A stretch of DNA of 64,000 bases from Deinococcus sp. YIM 77859 (GCF_000745175.1 NZ_JQNI01000002.1:1618501-1682500), one strand, 5' to 3'. Positions 23,651 to 44,733 are shown, counted from the stretch's first letter. Notes: generated by a model not told the origin, from the letters alone. Made by a program: numbers and translations.

Positions 23651-25014
23651 TCATGTCGCCGCGAGCACCTCGGCCGCCACCCGCTCGCCGCTCTCGACAG
23701 CACCGTCTAGGTAGTTCATCCACACGCGGGCCGTCTCTGCCCCCGCCCAGTGCAGGCGGCCCACGGGTTCTCGCAGCGCCTCGCCGTAACCGGTCCAGGT
23801 GCCCGGGCCGAACAGGGCGCCGTAACAGCCGCCGCTGAGGGGCTCGGCAGCCCAGTTGCGTTCGGCCGTTTCCAGCGGGTGCAGCGCCGCGGGGCCGAAA
23901 AGCCGCGCGAGGCTGCTGAGGGCAGCCTCCCGGCGTTCCTCCTCGCTGCAGTTCAGCAGGGCGCGGGCCTCCCCGCCCTCGATCAAGCCCAGCAGCACAC
24001 CTGGCCTTCCCTGCGGCGGGCTGTTGTCGAAGGTGACCGTGACCGGCCCCCGGTCGCTGATGCTCATACCGCTCAGACCCGCCGCGCGCCAGAAAGGCCG
24101 CGTATACACGGCCAGGAACTTGATGACGGCACCCATCGGCAACCGCTGCTGAAGCTGCGCACGGCGAGGAGGCAGCGGCGGCTCAAAGGCCACACCCGCG
24201 AGCAGGGCGGGCGGCACGGCGAGAATGGCGCGCGCCGCGTGGTGCGGGCCGTTCGGCGTGTGTAGGGTGACGCCCACGCTGTCCTGCTCCACGCGCGTGA
24301 CCGGGCTGTGTAGGCGCACGTCGGGCAGGGCATCGGCCAGCCGCAACGCCACGCTTTGTGCTCCACCCAGCACGCGGTTTTGCAGGGCGTGGCCACGGGT
24401 CAGGGTATGGCCATTGATGCCGCCCCCGTGGGCCGTGTAGGCGTGTAGGTCAGGGCATGCAGCAGGCTGAACTCGCTGGCGTCTGCGCCCAAAACCGCTC
24501 CGGCATACCGCCGCAGCAGGGCGCGGGTCTGCGGCGTGTGGGCGTGCTTCACGATCCAGCTTTCAAAGGTCTGTGCGTCTAGGGTTGCTGCGTCCGGCGC
24601 GGTCCAGGGCGCGTCCTTCGGAATCCGGCGGGCCAGCGCCTCGAAGCGCCCTATAAGCAGCGCGTAGTCTGCGAGCACGTGCGGCGGCAGCGGCGGGACA
24701 AGGCCGCGGTAGTGCCGCGTGCGCCCCAGCAGGTGCGCCAGGTGCTTTCCGGCGTCGTAGGTGGGAAAGACGTCCAGCCCCAGTTCGCGAAGAAGCGCCG
24801 ACACATGCGGCTGGTTCGGCCCGACCCACTGTCCGCCCAGATCCACGCTCACGCCGGTCACGGGAAGGCGAACCGTGTGTGTTCGTCCGCCCACCCGTTC
24901 CCGCGCCTCCAGCACCCGTACCCGCCGCCCCGCCTGCGTCAATCGGCGTGCAGCGGTGAGTCCGGCCAGGCCTGCACCTACGACGATGACCTCTGGTTCG
25001 TCCCGACTGGTCAT
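23651..25014 (-). pseudogene. Flavin monoamine oxidase family gene, frameshifted by an 8-bp tandem duplication
   Basis: The 5' part (24400-25014) encodes an FAD-binding N-terminus with VIVVGAGLAGLTAARRL, VLEARERVGGRTHTV and DLGGQWVGP, and stops after 204 residues. The 3' part (23651 to about 24440) encodes the substrate and FAD C-terminal half, including RAILAVPPALL and the GRLHWAGAETA motif. The frames are separated at 24434-24449 by an exact tandem copy of CGTGTAGG (plus strand). Removing one copy restores a continuous 451-residue oxidase across HALTYTAHGGGINGHTL. So the gene is intact apart from this one event: a recent mutation, a reversible switch or an assembly error. A -10 TACGCT lies 5 bases before ATG 25014. 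Confidence 0.88.
24434..24449. repeat. 8-bp perfect tandem duplication CGTGTAGG x2
   Basis: CGTGTAGG occurs at 24434-24441 and again at 24442-24449. It lies inside the amine oxidase coding region and shifts its reading frame by +8 (net +2). Slippage that removes one unit would restore the gene. Confidence 0.95.
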
Positions 25015-25045
25015 GGGTCAGCGTACTGCCCAAGCCAGCCCCTTG

Positions 25046-26851
<1,806 letters not shown>

Positions 26852-26944
26852 CCTGGGGAATACTCGCTTCCCGCGCCATTCTAGAGGCACGGGTGCGGTC
26901 CCCCTGCGGCGGCTGAACGCAGTGCAAGGAGAGCCAGAGGGCCC

Positions 26945-27397
26945 TTAGCCCAGGCGGCGCTTGAGATAGTCGTCGATCTGCGCGAGCTGCACGTTCAGGT
27001 CGCCCTGCAAGGCGTCGATGCGGGCCCGCAGGGCATCGAGCTCCGCTCGGTTCGCCGTGGCCGCGCCGCTGCCCAAGGCCTGAAACCGTTCGTCGATGTA
27101 CGCCTGAAGCTGGGCGAACCGGCTACTCTCCTGGCTGTCGAGGCTGGCCCGCAGCGCTTCCATATCCCGCAGCAGCCGGGCGCTGTCGGCCTGCGCCCGC
27201 AGGCTGGATACTCCCGCCCAGAAGTAGAAGATCAGCGCCAGCACGAGCGCGGTCAGCAGCAGGATAAGCCCCAGCGGCACACCGGTGTAGGTCACAAACC
27301 CCAGGCTGAGGGTGTGCCCGAACATCAGGGCATGCCGGTTCAGCACCGCAAACACCACGGCGAGCACCACGATGATGACCAGGACAGCCGTCCGCAT
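26945..27397 (-). CDS. LapA/DUF1049-like membrane protein with coiled-coil tail
   Basis: 150 residues. Two N-terminal hydrophobic segments (about 1-19 and 38-60) separated by NRHALMFGHTLSLG match the LapA/DUF1049 membrane hairpin. The remaining 90 residues are a charged helix rich in Leu, Ala, Asp and Arg, suggesting a cytoplasmic coiled coil. The ATG is 6 bases downstream of TAGGCT (27404-27409, minus), a leaderless arrangement. In other bacteria LapA takes part in lipopolysaccharide assembly, which is unlikely in Deinococcus, so its role here is open. Confidence 0.7.
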   Translation of the reverse strand: MRTAVLVIIVVLAVVFAVLNRHALMFGHTLSLGFVTYTGVPLGLILLLTALVLALIFYFWAGVSSLRAQADSARLLRDMEALRASLDSQESSRFAQLQAYIDERFQALGSGAATANRAELDALRARIDALQGDLNVQLAQIDDYLKRRLG

Positions 27398-27439
27398 GGC
27401 CTGAGCCTAACGCACCCCGCGCGGCAATACGCGAGGGTG

Positions 27440-29048
<1,609 letters not shown>

Positions 29049-31123
29049 CAAACCGCCAGGCCGATGCCAGTCCCCTCATACTCGCCCTGACCGTGCAGGC
29101 GCTGGAAGATCACGAAGATCCGCTCAAAGTACTGCGCTTCGATGCCAATGCCGTTGTCCATCACGGCAAAACGCCAGACCTCGCCCTCACGCTCGGCGCT
29201 GACGCGCACCTCGGGGCGCACCTGTGGCCGCCGGTACTTCAAGGCGTTCGAGAGCAGGTTCTGAAAGAGCTGGTCAAGCTGCGACGCGTCCGCGAGCACC
29301 GTGGGCAGGGCACCGATCTGAAGCTGCGCCTCCAGCAGGTCGAGGTCGGGGCGCAAGCGAGCGAGCACGGCTCTAAGAACCGCTCCACTGTCCACGGGTT
29401 GCCGTTCGCGTTGCTCGGTATGCACGCGGGAAAAGGCCAGCAGGTCATCCACCAGACGCTTCATGTGCTCTCCGCTCTCGACGATCTGGCGCAGATAGGT
29501 CTGCCCCCGTGCGTCAAGCTGCGCCTCATACCGGCGCGCGATCAGGCCCGCAAAGCTGGTGACTGCGCGGATGGGCGCTTGCAGGTCATGGGAAGCGACA
29601 TAGGCAAACTGCTCGAGCTCTGCGTTGCTGCGCTGGAGTTCGGCCGCCTGCGCTGCGAGCTGGGCCGTTCGTTCCTCCACCCGGCGTTCGAGTTCGGCAT
29701 GGCTCTGCTGAAGCTGCCCGTACAGGCGGGCATTGTCTAGGGCCACTGCGGTCTGGGAGGCCAACCCCAGCGCAAACTGCTCGGCCTGCTCGCTAAAGAT
29801 CCCCGGCTCACCATGCCCGAAAAAGAGGCCGCCCAGCACCTCCCCGCTCCGCGTGACGACCGGCACCGCCAGGTAGCTGCGCACCGGCAGGTGTCCCGGC
29901 GGCATCCCGTGGTACGGCGGGTTTTGACCGTAGCGCTCGTCGCGGGTGATGTCGGCCACCCGGACAGCGCCCTCTCCCCGAAAGGTCGGGCCAAAGACGG
30001 GCGTGGTTCGCGGCAACGGAAAGGAGGCAAAGGCCTCCCGCGCCGCACCCGCCAGAGCGTACAGGGTATGGGTCTGCTGGTGGCGATCGGTGAGGTTGTA
30101 GAAGAACGCTCCGAACTGTGCGCCCGTCAGCTCGACCCCCGCATCCGTCACCGCCTGGACCAGCCGGTCGAGGTCGAGCTCCGCAGACAGCGTCCGTCCG
30201 ATGCGGTTGAGCGTTTTCAGCGTGTCCGCCTGCGTTCGCAGCTCCTGCTCCGCCTGAATGCGGCTCAGGGCCTGCACGCACTGCTCGACCAGGCTCAACA
30301 AAAAAGCCTGCTCCTGTGAGCGGAAGTGCCGAGCTTCCCCGAAGCTGAGCACCAGCACGCCCCACAGGTTCCCCTCGACCAGTAGGGGCAGGGCCGCCAG
30401 GCTGCGGGTATCCTGCGCGCGCAGCCTGGCGGCCTCGGGATACTGCGCGTCAACTGTTCCGCCCACAAAGACCGGCTGCTGCTCGCGGGCCGCCTTGCAC
30501 AGCGGAACCTCGAGGGCAAGCGGCAGGCGGGCAAAGCGCTCCAGCAGTTCCGGCGTGTACCCCACCTCGCCCCGCAGTTCGAGGTGTGTGCCGTCCCGGT
30601 CGGGGAGAAACAGGCCTCCCCGCTGGGCGCCCGCTGCGTCGACCGTCTGCTTCAGCAGCACCCTAACCACCTGCTCCGGCGTGCGTGTTCCGGCCAGTGC
30701 CGCGGTGACCCGTTGCAGCGCCTCGGTGCGCCGGGCAAAGGTGACGTCACGAATCTGCACCGCCAGACCTGACGGGGTGGGCACCACCTGCACACGCAGC
30801 CAACCGCCCACCGCGGGGTTAAAGGTGTCGTACTCGACTGGCCGGTTCTCTTCGCGGGCGCGGCGGCTCTCGCTGAGCCAGCGGGAGCTGAAGGTGTGCG
30901 GGAGATCCCGCTCCAGATGGCGTCCGATCACCTCCGGCGGTGTCAGACCCGCGATCGCTGCCGCTCGGCGGTTGACATAGGTGATGTGGCCCTCCCGGTC
31001 CAGGGTAAAGATCGCGTCGGCACTGGCTTCCAGGAGGTGCGCCAGGGCGGGCGGAAGGAAGGACTCTGGGAGAGACGTGGCTTGCCCCAGCCTCTGGGCC
31101 TGGGGCTTCTCAGGTGGCGGCAT

Positions 31124-31507
31124 ACGTTCCTCCGTTCCCGTTCTCGCCTAAAGGGGCAGGAGGCTTCGCCGCGCCGTTCAGCGCCGCCTTGTCGAGCGTG
31201 CGGGTGAGGTAGATCCGGATACCTCCCGCCCTTCCGCTTGGCCACGCTCCCGGCAGCGCCAATGGAGCGGAGCCCCACTCGTTGAGCCTCCTCCAGAACA
31301 GCGGGCTGCGGCTTCGCCACCCGGCAGGCGGGAACCGCTTGTTTCCACCCCTCCAGGCGGGGGCTGGCGCGTCTCTATCGGTCATAGGATGCGGCCCTGA
31401 GAGCCGGCAGAAGAAATTGTAGCGGGGACCCACCCGCCTGTAGGCTCCCCACGATCCGGGCAGCTCAGCCAGCTCCCCGCCTCTTGCCGGCCCCTCACCT
31501 GCGGTCT
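31124..31507. other. 384-bp intergenic region, no supportable gene
   Basis: Region between the histidine kinase start and the end of the pdp gene. Open frames here (for example minus 31110-31433) lack ribosome sites, family resemblance and plausible composition and overlap the kinase start. It should hold the kinase promoter and the 3' end of the pdp transcript. I see no clear -35/-10 pair or T-tailed hairpin. The segment at 31190-31340 is very G+C-rich. Confidence 0.4.
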
Positions 31508-32812
<1,305 letters not shown>

Positions 32813-32891
32813 ACGGCAGTGTAGGACGGGAAAGCCCTCACGCTCCTCCCAAGCCCCTTGCTCGGCAGTCACCCCCGGGAAGGTCGATCAG

Positions 32892-32917
32892 AAAACCCCC
32901 CGTCTCCGGGGGGCTTT
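32892..32917. terminator. Terminator of ftsH (possibly bidirectional)
   Basis: Six G-C pairs CCCCCC (32896-32901) and GGGGGG (32908-32913) with a 6-base loop. On the minus strand it is followed by TTTT, so it serves ftsH; on the plus strand CTTT follows. Confidence 0.75.
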
Positions 32918-32938
32918 GCCGAGGGGAACGGGGAGAGC

Positions 32939-34820
<1,882 letters not shown>

Positions 34821-34976
34821 GAGAAGGTTGGGGACGGTCGCCGTCCCACTGAAGTTGAGTGTATCAGACTCAAGATGCCCGGGGGTAGCATGCATTACAC
34901 AGCGGTCCCGGCTACGGCGCCCCAAGCGTGCCTGCGGCGGTTTCCTCCCGCCTGCCTCGCGTTATTCTGGAGGGTG

Positions 34977-36372
<1,396 letters not shown>

Positions 36373-36376
<4 letters not shown>

Positions 36377-36861
36377 GGGATAACCGAACTCTGCAAGGTC
36401 AGGGTGGTGCCAGCCGGGAACTGCCCTTCCCGGACGCGCAACCCCAGCCAGAGCGTGTTGCCGTTCACGCCCTCGACCACGGCTGCCCCCTGGGCGTTCA
36501 GGTAGCCGCGCCCCTCCTGGAGAGAAAAGCTGCCAGCCGGAAGACCTGCCAGGGTGTCACAAACTATTGCCCCGCCTGCCTGCGTCTCACAGGGGGGGCT
36601 GGTCGTGGCGTAAACGTCGCCGCCGGCACTGACCATGCTGGTACTGCTGCCTTCAACAACCAGACTGGCGCTGAGTGAGGCCGTCTTCAGGTGCCCAGTT
36701 TGGCCTGAAGGGACTCTGATATATGCCACCCTGCCCCCGGGAGTCAGGGCCTCGGACAAACTCAGGGTTGCGGGTTCCAGGGGCAGTGGGGTGACATTCT
36801 GACGACAGGACGCCAGGGCAAGTGTGAGCGGCACGAGCAGCAGGGTGCAGTTCAGGTTCAT
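36373..36861 (-). CDS. Secreted lipoprotein, function unknown
   Basis: 162 residues with a lipoprotein signal peptide: basic-poor but hydrophobic [19 protein letters not shown], with the lipobox LASC and Cys19 as the lipidated residue. The mature part is strand-rich, with two further cysteines ([13 protein letters not shown]) that may form a disulfide. No family recognised. GGAG ribosome site at a good distance. An A+T-rich TTATAAG (about 36907-36913, minus) is a likely -10. It is convergent with the TPR gene, with stop codons overlapping by 4 bases. Confidence 0.7.
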
Positions 36862-36954
36862 CTCTTTTTCTCCTAACGCGGGCTTTTTCTAGCTTCAGCT
36901 CTCTACTTATAAGGGATTAAGTTGATTCGTTGACATCAAGATGAATTGCCTCCC

Positions 36955-36977
36955 CCCTCTCCCCCTGCGGGAGAGGG
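36955..36977. repeat. Perfect 9-bp hairpin within a pyrimidine/purine-rich block
   Basis: CCCTCTCCC (36955-36963) and GGGAGAGGG (36969-36977) with a 5-base loop CCTGC, followed by ctggggtgagggg. Blocks of this composition (CCCTCTCCC...GGGAGAGGG, then ctggggtgagggg) are common dispersed intergenic repeats in many bacteria, so this is probably one copy. No second copy was noticed in this window. Confidence 0.55.
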
Positions 36978-37052
36978 CTGGGGTGAGGGGGCGACGGAGC
37001 GGCTTGCACGCCTCCAACAGGTGGAGGACTCATTTTAATTCCGTATTACTTG

Positions 37053-37808
<756 letters not shown>

Positions 37809-37857
37809 AGAGGGAGGGTAACGCCAGCGGCTGACCGTTCCATGAAGGCCAGCGCCC

Positions 37858-40287
<2,430 letters not shown>

Positions 40288-40346
40288 GGGCTTCAGAATA
40301 CTGCCGCCCTCATGGTGCGCCGCTCAGCGGGCGCTACGCTCCCCAC

Positions 40347-41072
40347 ATGAGCACGGCCGTCACTGTTCGCCGCGTCACCGATCCCCATGACCCGGCCCTC
40401 GCGGCCTTTGGGCGGATTCAGCAAGACAGCTACTACGCCCCCGATATGCTGATTCCCCCCGCCGCCTTTCCGTACCTCGTGGCGGGTGGGGGGCGCGGCC
40501 CGCGCGAGGACCGCATCCTGGTCGCCGAGGACGCCGGGGGCCGAGTGCTGGGCGGCACGGTCTACCACCTCCTGCCGGAAGCGGGCTTCAGCTCCTTTTT
40601 GGCGGTGACGCGGGAGGCGCGGGGCCAGGGCCTCAGCCGCGCGCTACACCAGGCCAGGCTGGAGGAGGTGCGGGCGCGCGGCCTCGCCGGCCTTTTTGCC
40701 GACAGCGTCTTTCCGGGCAGGCAAAGCGCGGCCGACCGCGCGGCAGAGGCGCGCACCGGCATGGACCCCCTCGCTCGGCGGCGCGCCCTGCACGCCCTGG
40801 GCTACCGCACGGTAGATGTGCCGTACTGGCAACCCGTCGGCGGCCCGGATGGCGGTCCCCTCACGGACCTCGATCTGCTGTATCACCCGCTGAGCGGCGC
40901 GGACACCGTGCCCACCGCCCTGGTGGCCGGCACCCTGCGCGCCTACTGGACCGCCTGGCTTGGCCCTCAGCGCGCCCAGAGGGAAGCAGAAGCCCTCGCG
41001 AAACGAGCCGGCAGCGACGCCCTGGCCCTGCTTCCCGCCACGGAAACGCCGGGGTACTGGCGCAAGGGGTAA
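40347..41072 (+). CDS. GNAT family N-acetyltransferase
   Basis: 241-residue GNAT protein. The acetyl-CoA loop is [15 protein letters not shown] (about residues 88-102), preceded by a GFSSFLAV strand; the N-terminal strand motif [17 protein letters not shown] is also typical. The C-terminal third ([10 protein letters not shown]...) is longer than in minimal GNATs. A leaderless -10 TACGCT (40335-40340) is 6 bases upstream of ATG 40347. It stands alone between glnS (divergent) and a convergent gene, so the substrate cannot be inferred. Confidence 0.82.
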   Translation: MSTAVTVRRVTDPHDPALAAFGRIQQDSYYAPDMLIPPAAFPYLVAGGGRGPREDRILVAEDAGGRVLGGTVYHLLPEAGFSSFLAVTREARGQGLSRALHQARLEEVRARGLAGLFADSVFPGRQSAADRAAEARTGMDPLARRRALHALGYRTVDVPYWQPVGGPDGGPLTDLDLLYHPLSGADTVPTALVAGTLRAYWTAWLGPQRAQREAEALAKRAGSDALALLPATETPGYWRKG

Positions 41073-41122
41073 CAGACGTGGGCACGCCCCCAAGAGGAAG
41101 CGCGGGGCAAGGACACGGGCAG

Positions 41123-41605
41123 CTACGCCGCGGGCTGCTCGCTGCCCCCTTCTCCTTCCGGCGCGCGGCGGCTGCGGCCAGGCCGTTCGGGTGCCCCCTC
41201 AGCCGGAACGGCACCGCCAACCGCAGGAACACCGATCCGGGCCAGCGTTTCCCCGAAAGCACGCATCGCGTCGCTGGCTTCGAGGTCGGCAACGGCTCGG
41301 GCATTCAGGGCCCCGAGTTCCTCACGGGTGACGGCGTACTCCGGCGCGTCGTGGCCCTTGAGGGTGCGCAGCAGCCGGTAGGCGTGACCCGCCTCGATGG
41401 TGGCCCCTTTGCTGGTGGTGACGCTGGGGGCGCTCGCCATGTCCGTGCCCACCAGGGTGATGGCCTCCGGTGAAATCAGGGTGACCCGGTCGCCGCGTTC
41501 CTCCATGTGCGCCGCAAGCTGCAAAAGCCCCCGCAGGTGAAGCATATGGGTGAAGAGGTCCAGGTGGGCCAGCATCGCCCCGGCTTTTTTCAGCAGAGTG
41601 TCCAT
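41123..41605 (-). CDS. Uncharacterised Deinococcus-type protein
   Basis: 160 residues, no family that I can name. The protein starts MDTLLKKAGAMLAHLDLFTHMLHLRGLLQLAAHMEERGDRV with a strongly amphipathic helix, then short strands and TREELGALNARAVADLEASDAMRAFGETLARIG, and ends in a basic, Pro/Gly-rich disordered tail (RRAPEGEGGSEQPAA). No signal peptide or membrane helix. The ATG at 41603-41605 is set by the promoter at 41613-41640, which carries an inverted repeat between -10 and -35, suggesting regulated expression. Function unknown. Confidence 0.6.
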   Translation of the reverse strand: MDTLLKKAGAMLAHLDLFTHMLHLRGLLQLAAHMEERGDRVTLISPEAITLVGTDMASAPSVTTSKGATIEAGHAYRLLRTLKGHDAPEYAVTREELGALNARAVADLEASDAMRAFGETLARIGVPAVGGAVPAEGAPERPGRSRRAPEGEGGSEQPAA

Positions 41606-41612
41606 GGCTTGT

Positions 41613-41640
41613 ATTGTTCTGTTTTTACCAGAATTGTCAA
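41613..41640 (-). promoter_or_regulatory. Promoter with inverted repeat upstream of the 160-residue gene
   Basis: Minus strand: perfect TTGACA (41635-41640), 16-base spacer, AACAAT (41613-41618, 4 of 6). The arms TTCTG (41617-41621) and CAGAA (41629-41633), 7 bases apart, lie in the spacer, and one arm touches the -10, so a repressor bound there would block the promoter. The start codon is 7 bases downstream of the -10, so the mRNA is nearly leaderless. Confidence 0.5.
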
Positions 41641-41702
41641 GATAGATTAGGCTCATTTTGGGGCTCAGTTTCTGCCTCAGCAGAACCGCCATCACCCAGA
41701 GA

Positions 41703-42842
41703 TCAGCTGCGCAGCCGAGAGCGGGGGGCCAGGGTCAACTGCACCTGTAGCTGCTGGCCGCCGCGCAAGACGGTGAGGGTGATGGTTTCGCCCGGTTGGT
41801 AGCGGCGCACGGCGTACTGGAAGTCAGAGAAATTGAGGACCCGCTGGCCATTGACGGCCGTGACGATGTCACCAGAAATCTTTTTGCCGCTGGCGTCGTA
41901 GTTGAGGGGTTGCAGGCCCGCACGCTCGGCCGGGCTCCCGGGTTCTACGCTGGTGAAAAAGGCGCCCGGCGTGTCCCCCAGACCGAGATTCGACGCGCGG
42001 TTGAGGGTGAGGAACTCCTCGGCGGTGAGGGCGAACACAAAGTTCAGGCGCGGATCTAGGCCGATTCCGATCACGGGCGCCTCCCGCTTGACCCCCTGGC
42101 GGAGCTGGGCGAGCGTGGCGTCATCCTGGGTCACGGGCACGGCGTAGGACGTGATGCTGTTTCCGCGCGTTACGCTGATGTAGCTCACCACACCGATGAC
42201 TTCGCCCCGCGCATTAAGCACCGGACCGCCACTGTCGCCGGGCACGAGCTGCACGTTCATCTCCAGCGTGCCGGGCGGAAAATCGGCGCGGCCCGCGTCG
42301 GCATTGAGGCCGGTTAAGCGGCCTGTTTTGAGGGTCAGGAACGCGCCGCCACCGTTCCCGATCGCCAAGGCCGGTTCCCCCACCTGGGGACGCCCGCTTG
42401 CCAGCGGCAGAAAGGGCGTTCCGGAAGGAACATTCACGCGAATCAGGGCGAGGTCCGACTGGTCGTCGTAGCCGACCACCTCCACGGCATAGCGTTTGCG
42501 GTCGAGGGTGACCGCGCTCAGGCTCTTGGCCGCAAACACCACGTGGTAGGCCGTCAGGGCATACCCGTCCCCGATCAGAAAGGCGCTGCCCACGCCGTCC
42601 GGATTGCGGCAGTCGTTGGGGGGACAGGCCTCGATCCGCAGCGCAGCCGGACGCAGTTTCTGGAACAGGGCGCGCAGGGTAGCCGTCTCGGTCACGCTGA
42701 GGGGCTGGGGCGCCGTCTGTGGTGCGGCGGACCGAGTGGGGAGGGGCGCAGGGGCAGAAGCGGAGGGCATCTGCGCAGCCCCGCTTCCCAGCAGCAGCAG
42801 GAGTGTCAGCCCCCGCAGGGCAGCTTTCCGAATGGCATTCAT
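41703..42842 (-). CDS. Exported trypsin-like serine protease with PDZ domain (HtrA/DegP-like)
   Basis: 379 residues. N-terminal signal/anchor segment ([14 protein letters not shown]), Pro/Ala-rich linker, trypsin-like domain with catalytic H100 ([12 protein letters not shown]), D130 ([10 protein letters not shown]) and S204 ([12 protein letters not shown]), followed by a C-terminal PDZ domain (about 285-370, [11 protein letters not shown] and [14 protein letters not shown]). It probably degrades or refolds damaged envelope proteins. ATG overlaps the stop of the upstream small membrane protein gene by 4 bases, so they form an operon driven by the promoter at 43294-43323. A CACACT is also present 5 bases upstream of ATG and could start a leaderless transcript. 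Confidence 0.88.
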   Translation of the reverse strand: MNAIRKAALRGLTLLLLLGSGAAQMPSASAPAPLPTRSAAPQTAPQPLSVTETATLRALFQKLRPAALRIEACPPNDCRNPDGVGSAFLIGDGYALTAYHVVFAAKSLSAVTLDRKRYAVEVVGYDDQSDLALIRVNVPSGTPFLPLASGRPQVGEPALAIGNGGGAFLTLKTGRLTGLNADAGRADFPPGTLEMNVQLVPGDSGGPVLNARGEVIGVVSYISVTRGNSITSYAVPVTQDDATLAQLRQGVKREAPVIGIGLDPRLNFVFALTAEEFLTLNRASNLGLGDTPGAFFTSVEPGSPAERAGLQPLNYDASGKKISGDIVTAVNGQRVLNFSDFQYAVRRYQPGETITLTVLRGGQQLQVQLTLAPRSRLRS

Positions 42843-43216
42843 GCCTCAGTGTGCCCATCCGGGTGAACGGGATGTGTGCGGTGCGCTTCGTTCCGCTCCG
42901 CTTCGGGCGGGCCAGGCACCCCGAGCTGCCGTTCGATCACCCCACCCAAGCGGGTGAGAATGCCGGGGCCGCTCCAACCGGTCACGCAGGCGGCGGCCAG
43001 CAGCAGTGCTGGAGTTGGGGCGGGTCGCAGGAGCACCGTCAGCAGAGCGGCGACCGTCAGTGCCGCGATGCCAGCCGCCGCCGTCAGGGCTCCTACCCGC
43101 CGCGCCCCGAGCGGGGCGGCCCGCGAGAGCTGGCGCGTGAGCTGTGTCAGCGCTCCTGCCAGAAACGTGCTGCCCAGCACAGGAAGCAGGCCAGTCAGGG
43201 TCGTGGTGTCGGACAT
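42839..43216 (-). CDS. Small holin-like membrane protein
   Basis: 125 residues with three hydrophobic segments (about 5-23, 40-62 and 67-85) and a polar, charged C-terminal tail ending in [19 protein letters not shown]. This size and topology resemble holins and similar small pore-forming or envelope-stress membrane proteins, but there is no sequence signature. ATG 43214-43216 has a GAGGAGA ribosome site. It is translationally coupled to the HtrA-like protease gene downstream, which points to an envelope function. The promoter region upstream carries a perfect palindrome shared with the divergent regulator. Confidence 0.6.
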   Translation of the reverse strand: MSDTTTLTGLLPVLGSTFLAGALTQLTRQLSRAAPLGARRVGALTAAAGIAALTVAALLTVLLRPAPTPALLLAAACVTGWSGPGILTRLGGVIERQLGVPGPPEAERNEAHRTHPVHPDGHTEA

Positions 43217-43293
43217 AGGGTCTCCTCGGGAAGGCACGGAGCAAGCGAAAGCAGGCAGGAGGAGCAGAAACGAACCCTCTTGAATACGCCTCC

Positions 43294-43323
43294 AGCATAA
43301 TATGCCAGTTGGCATAATTTCAA
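43294..43323 (-). promoter_or_regulatory. Promoter of the membrane protein-protease operon with a 16-bp palindromic operator
   Basis: Minus strand: TTGAAA (43318-43323), 18-base spacer, TATGCT (43294-43299). The spacer is filled by TATGCCA-GT-TGGCATA (43301-43316), a perfect 7+2+7 inverted repeat. A protein bound there would block this promoter. The divergent XRE-S24 regulator gene starts 55 bases to the right, with its own -10 at 43359-43364. Confidence 0.7.
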
Positions 43324-43370
43324 GCCCACCCATTCCAGTCGGGAAACAGGGCAGGATCTACACTGCCTGT

Positions 43371-44069
43371 ATGAACCGCACCCCACCCGAACAGCCGGAC
43401 CTGGCTGCCTGGCTGCGCGAACGCCGCAGGGCACTGGGCCTTCGCCAGGACGAGGTTGCACGCCGAACGGTGCAGCACGGCGGGGAGGGAGGCCGCCTGA
43501 CCCAGCCACACCTCAGCCGCCTAGAACGGGGCACACGGGCCCTGGCTTCCCTGACACCCGCGCGGCAAGACGCGCTGCGCCGCGCCCTGGAGATCAGCGC
43601 GAGTGAGTGGGTGGCCCGCACGGGGTTGCCGTTGCTGGCGCCCGCGGGCGGCGACCTGCTCGCTGCCCTCGAACTGTTTCGGGTGCCGGTCCGCGCGCTC
43701 GCCACGGCGGGCCTGCCCCTCAGCGAGGACCCGAGCAGTGTGATCGACATCGAGCTGGTACCCGCCCGCGAGCACCGTCCCGGGATGCTCGTCCTCGAGG
43801 TTCAGGGCGACTCCATGACCGAGCCGGGCGGCGGCGGCATCCGGCCCGGCGACCGCATCTACGTAGACCCCGGTGACCTTGACCTGCGCGAGGGCCGGGT
43901 CTACGTGTTGCACGTGCCCGGCCTGGGGCTGACGGTCAAGCGGCTGCGGCGCTACGGCGAACATCTCTGGCTGACCAGTGACAATCCGGACCATCCCCCG
44001 GTTCGCCCTGAGGAAGCCACCCTGGTCGGGCGGGTGTACTACCACCAGCCGCGTGGAACCCGGCTGTGA
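43371..44069 (+). CDS. XRE-family regulator with LexA-like S24 self-cleavage domain
   Basis: 232 residues. Residues about 10-75 form an XRE helix-turn-helix (LRERRRALGLRQDEVARRT...LTQPHLSRLERG). The C-terminal part is a LexA/CI-type peptidase: cleavage site A113-G114 (ATAGLPL), nucleophile S148 (VQGDSMTEP) and lysine K190 (GLTVKRL). The spacing between site and serine is 34 residues, close to LexA (35), so self-cleavage is likely. ATG 43371 is 6 bases after TACACT (43359-43364). It probably binds the palindrome at 43301-43316 and controls the divergent membrane protein-protease operon and perhaps itself. It differs from classical LexA, which has a winged helix N-terminus. Confidence 0.85.
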   Translation: MNRTPPEQPDLAAWLRERRRALGLRQDEVARRTVQHGGEGGRLTQPHLSRLERGTRALASLTPARQDALRRALEISASEWVARTGLPLLAPAGGDLLAALELFRVPVRALATAGLPLSEDPSSVIDIELVPAREHRPGMLVLEVQGDSMTEPGGGGIRPGDRIYVDPGDLDLREGRVYVLHVPGLGLTVKRLRRYGEHLWLTSDNPDHPPVRPEEATLVGRVYYHQPRGTRL

Positions 44070-44162
44070 CGGCGCGGCGGCCAGGCGGCCCAACGTCCTC
44101 CCCGACACCACCACAGAACAAGAACCGCCCCGGACGTGCCGAGGCGGGAAGACAAGCAGGGC

Positions 44163-44438
<276 letters not shown>

Positions 44439-44450
44439 GTGGTCCCTCTG

Positions 44451-44481
<31 letters not shown>

Positions 44482-44575
44482 GTTGGCCCCCACCACTTGC
44501 GGCGGCAACCCCCAAGGTAGCACATCTCGCCGCCTTGACGTCAGGAGCGGCGTAGGGCCGGGCTTCTCCTGGGGT

Positions 44576-44604
44576 TTGACAAGTGCCGGCTGATCGTCTA
44601 CCCT
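44576..44604 (+). promoter_or_regulatory. tRNA-Thr promoter
   Basis: TTGACA (44576-44581), 17-base spacer, TACCCT (44599-44604). It is a near-ideal vegetative promoter, 43 bases before the tRNA 5' end. Confidence 0.85.
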
Positions 44605-44647
44605 TTTGCGTGCAGCATTTTCGTGGCCACGAGATGCCTGACCAGTC

Positions 44648-44722
<75 letters not shown>

Positions 44723-44733
44723 AAGAGAAAAAT

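Noticed and set aside
31110..31433. 107-codon minus-strand frame upstream of the histidine kinase
   Set aside because: Overlaps the kinase start, lacks a ribosome site and resembles no protein family; the kinase start is supported by GGAGG.
42839..43216. Phage holin-endolysin pair with the HtrA-like gene
   Set aside because: The downstream protein is a PDZ serine protease, not a peptidoglycan hydrolase, and no other phage genes are near.
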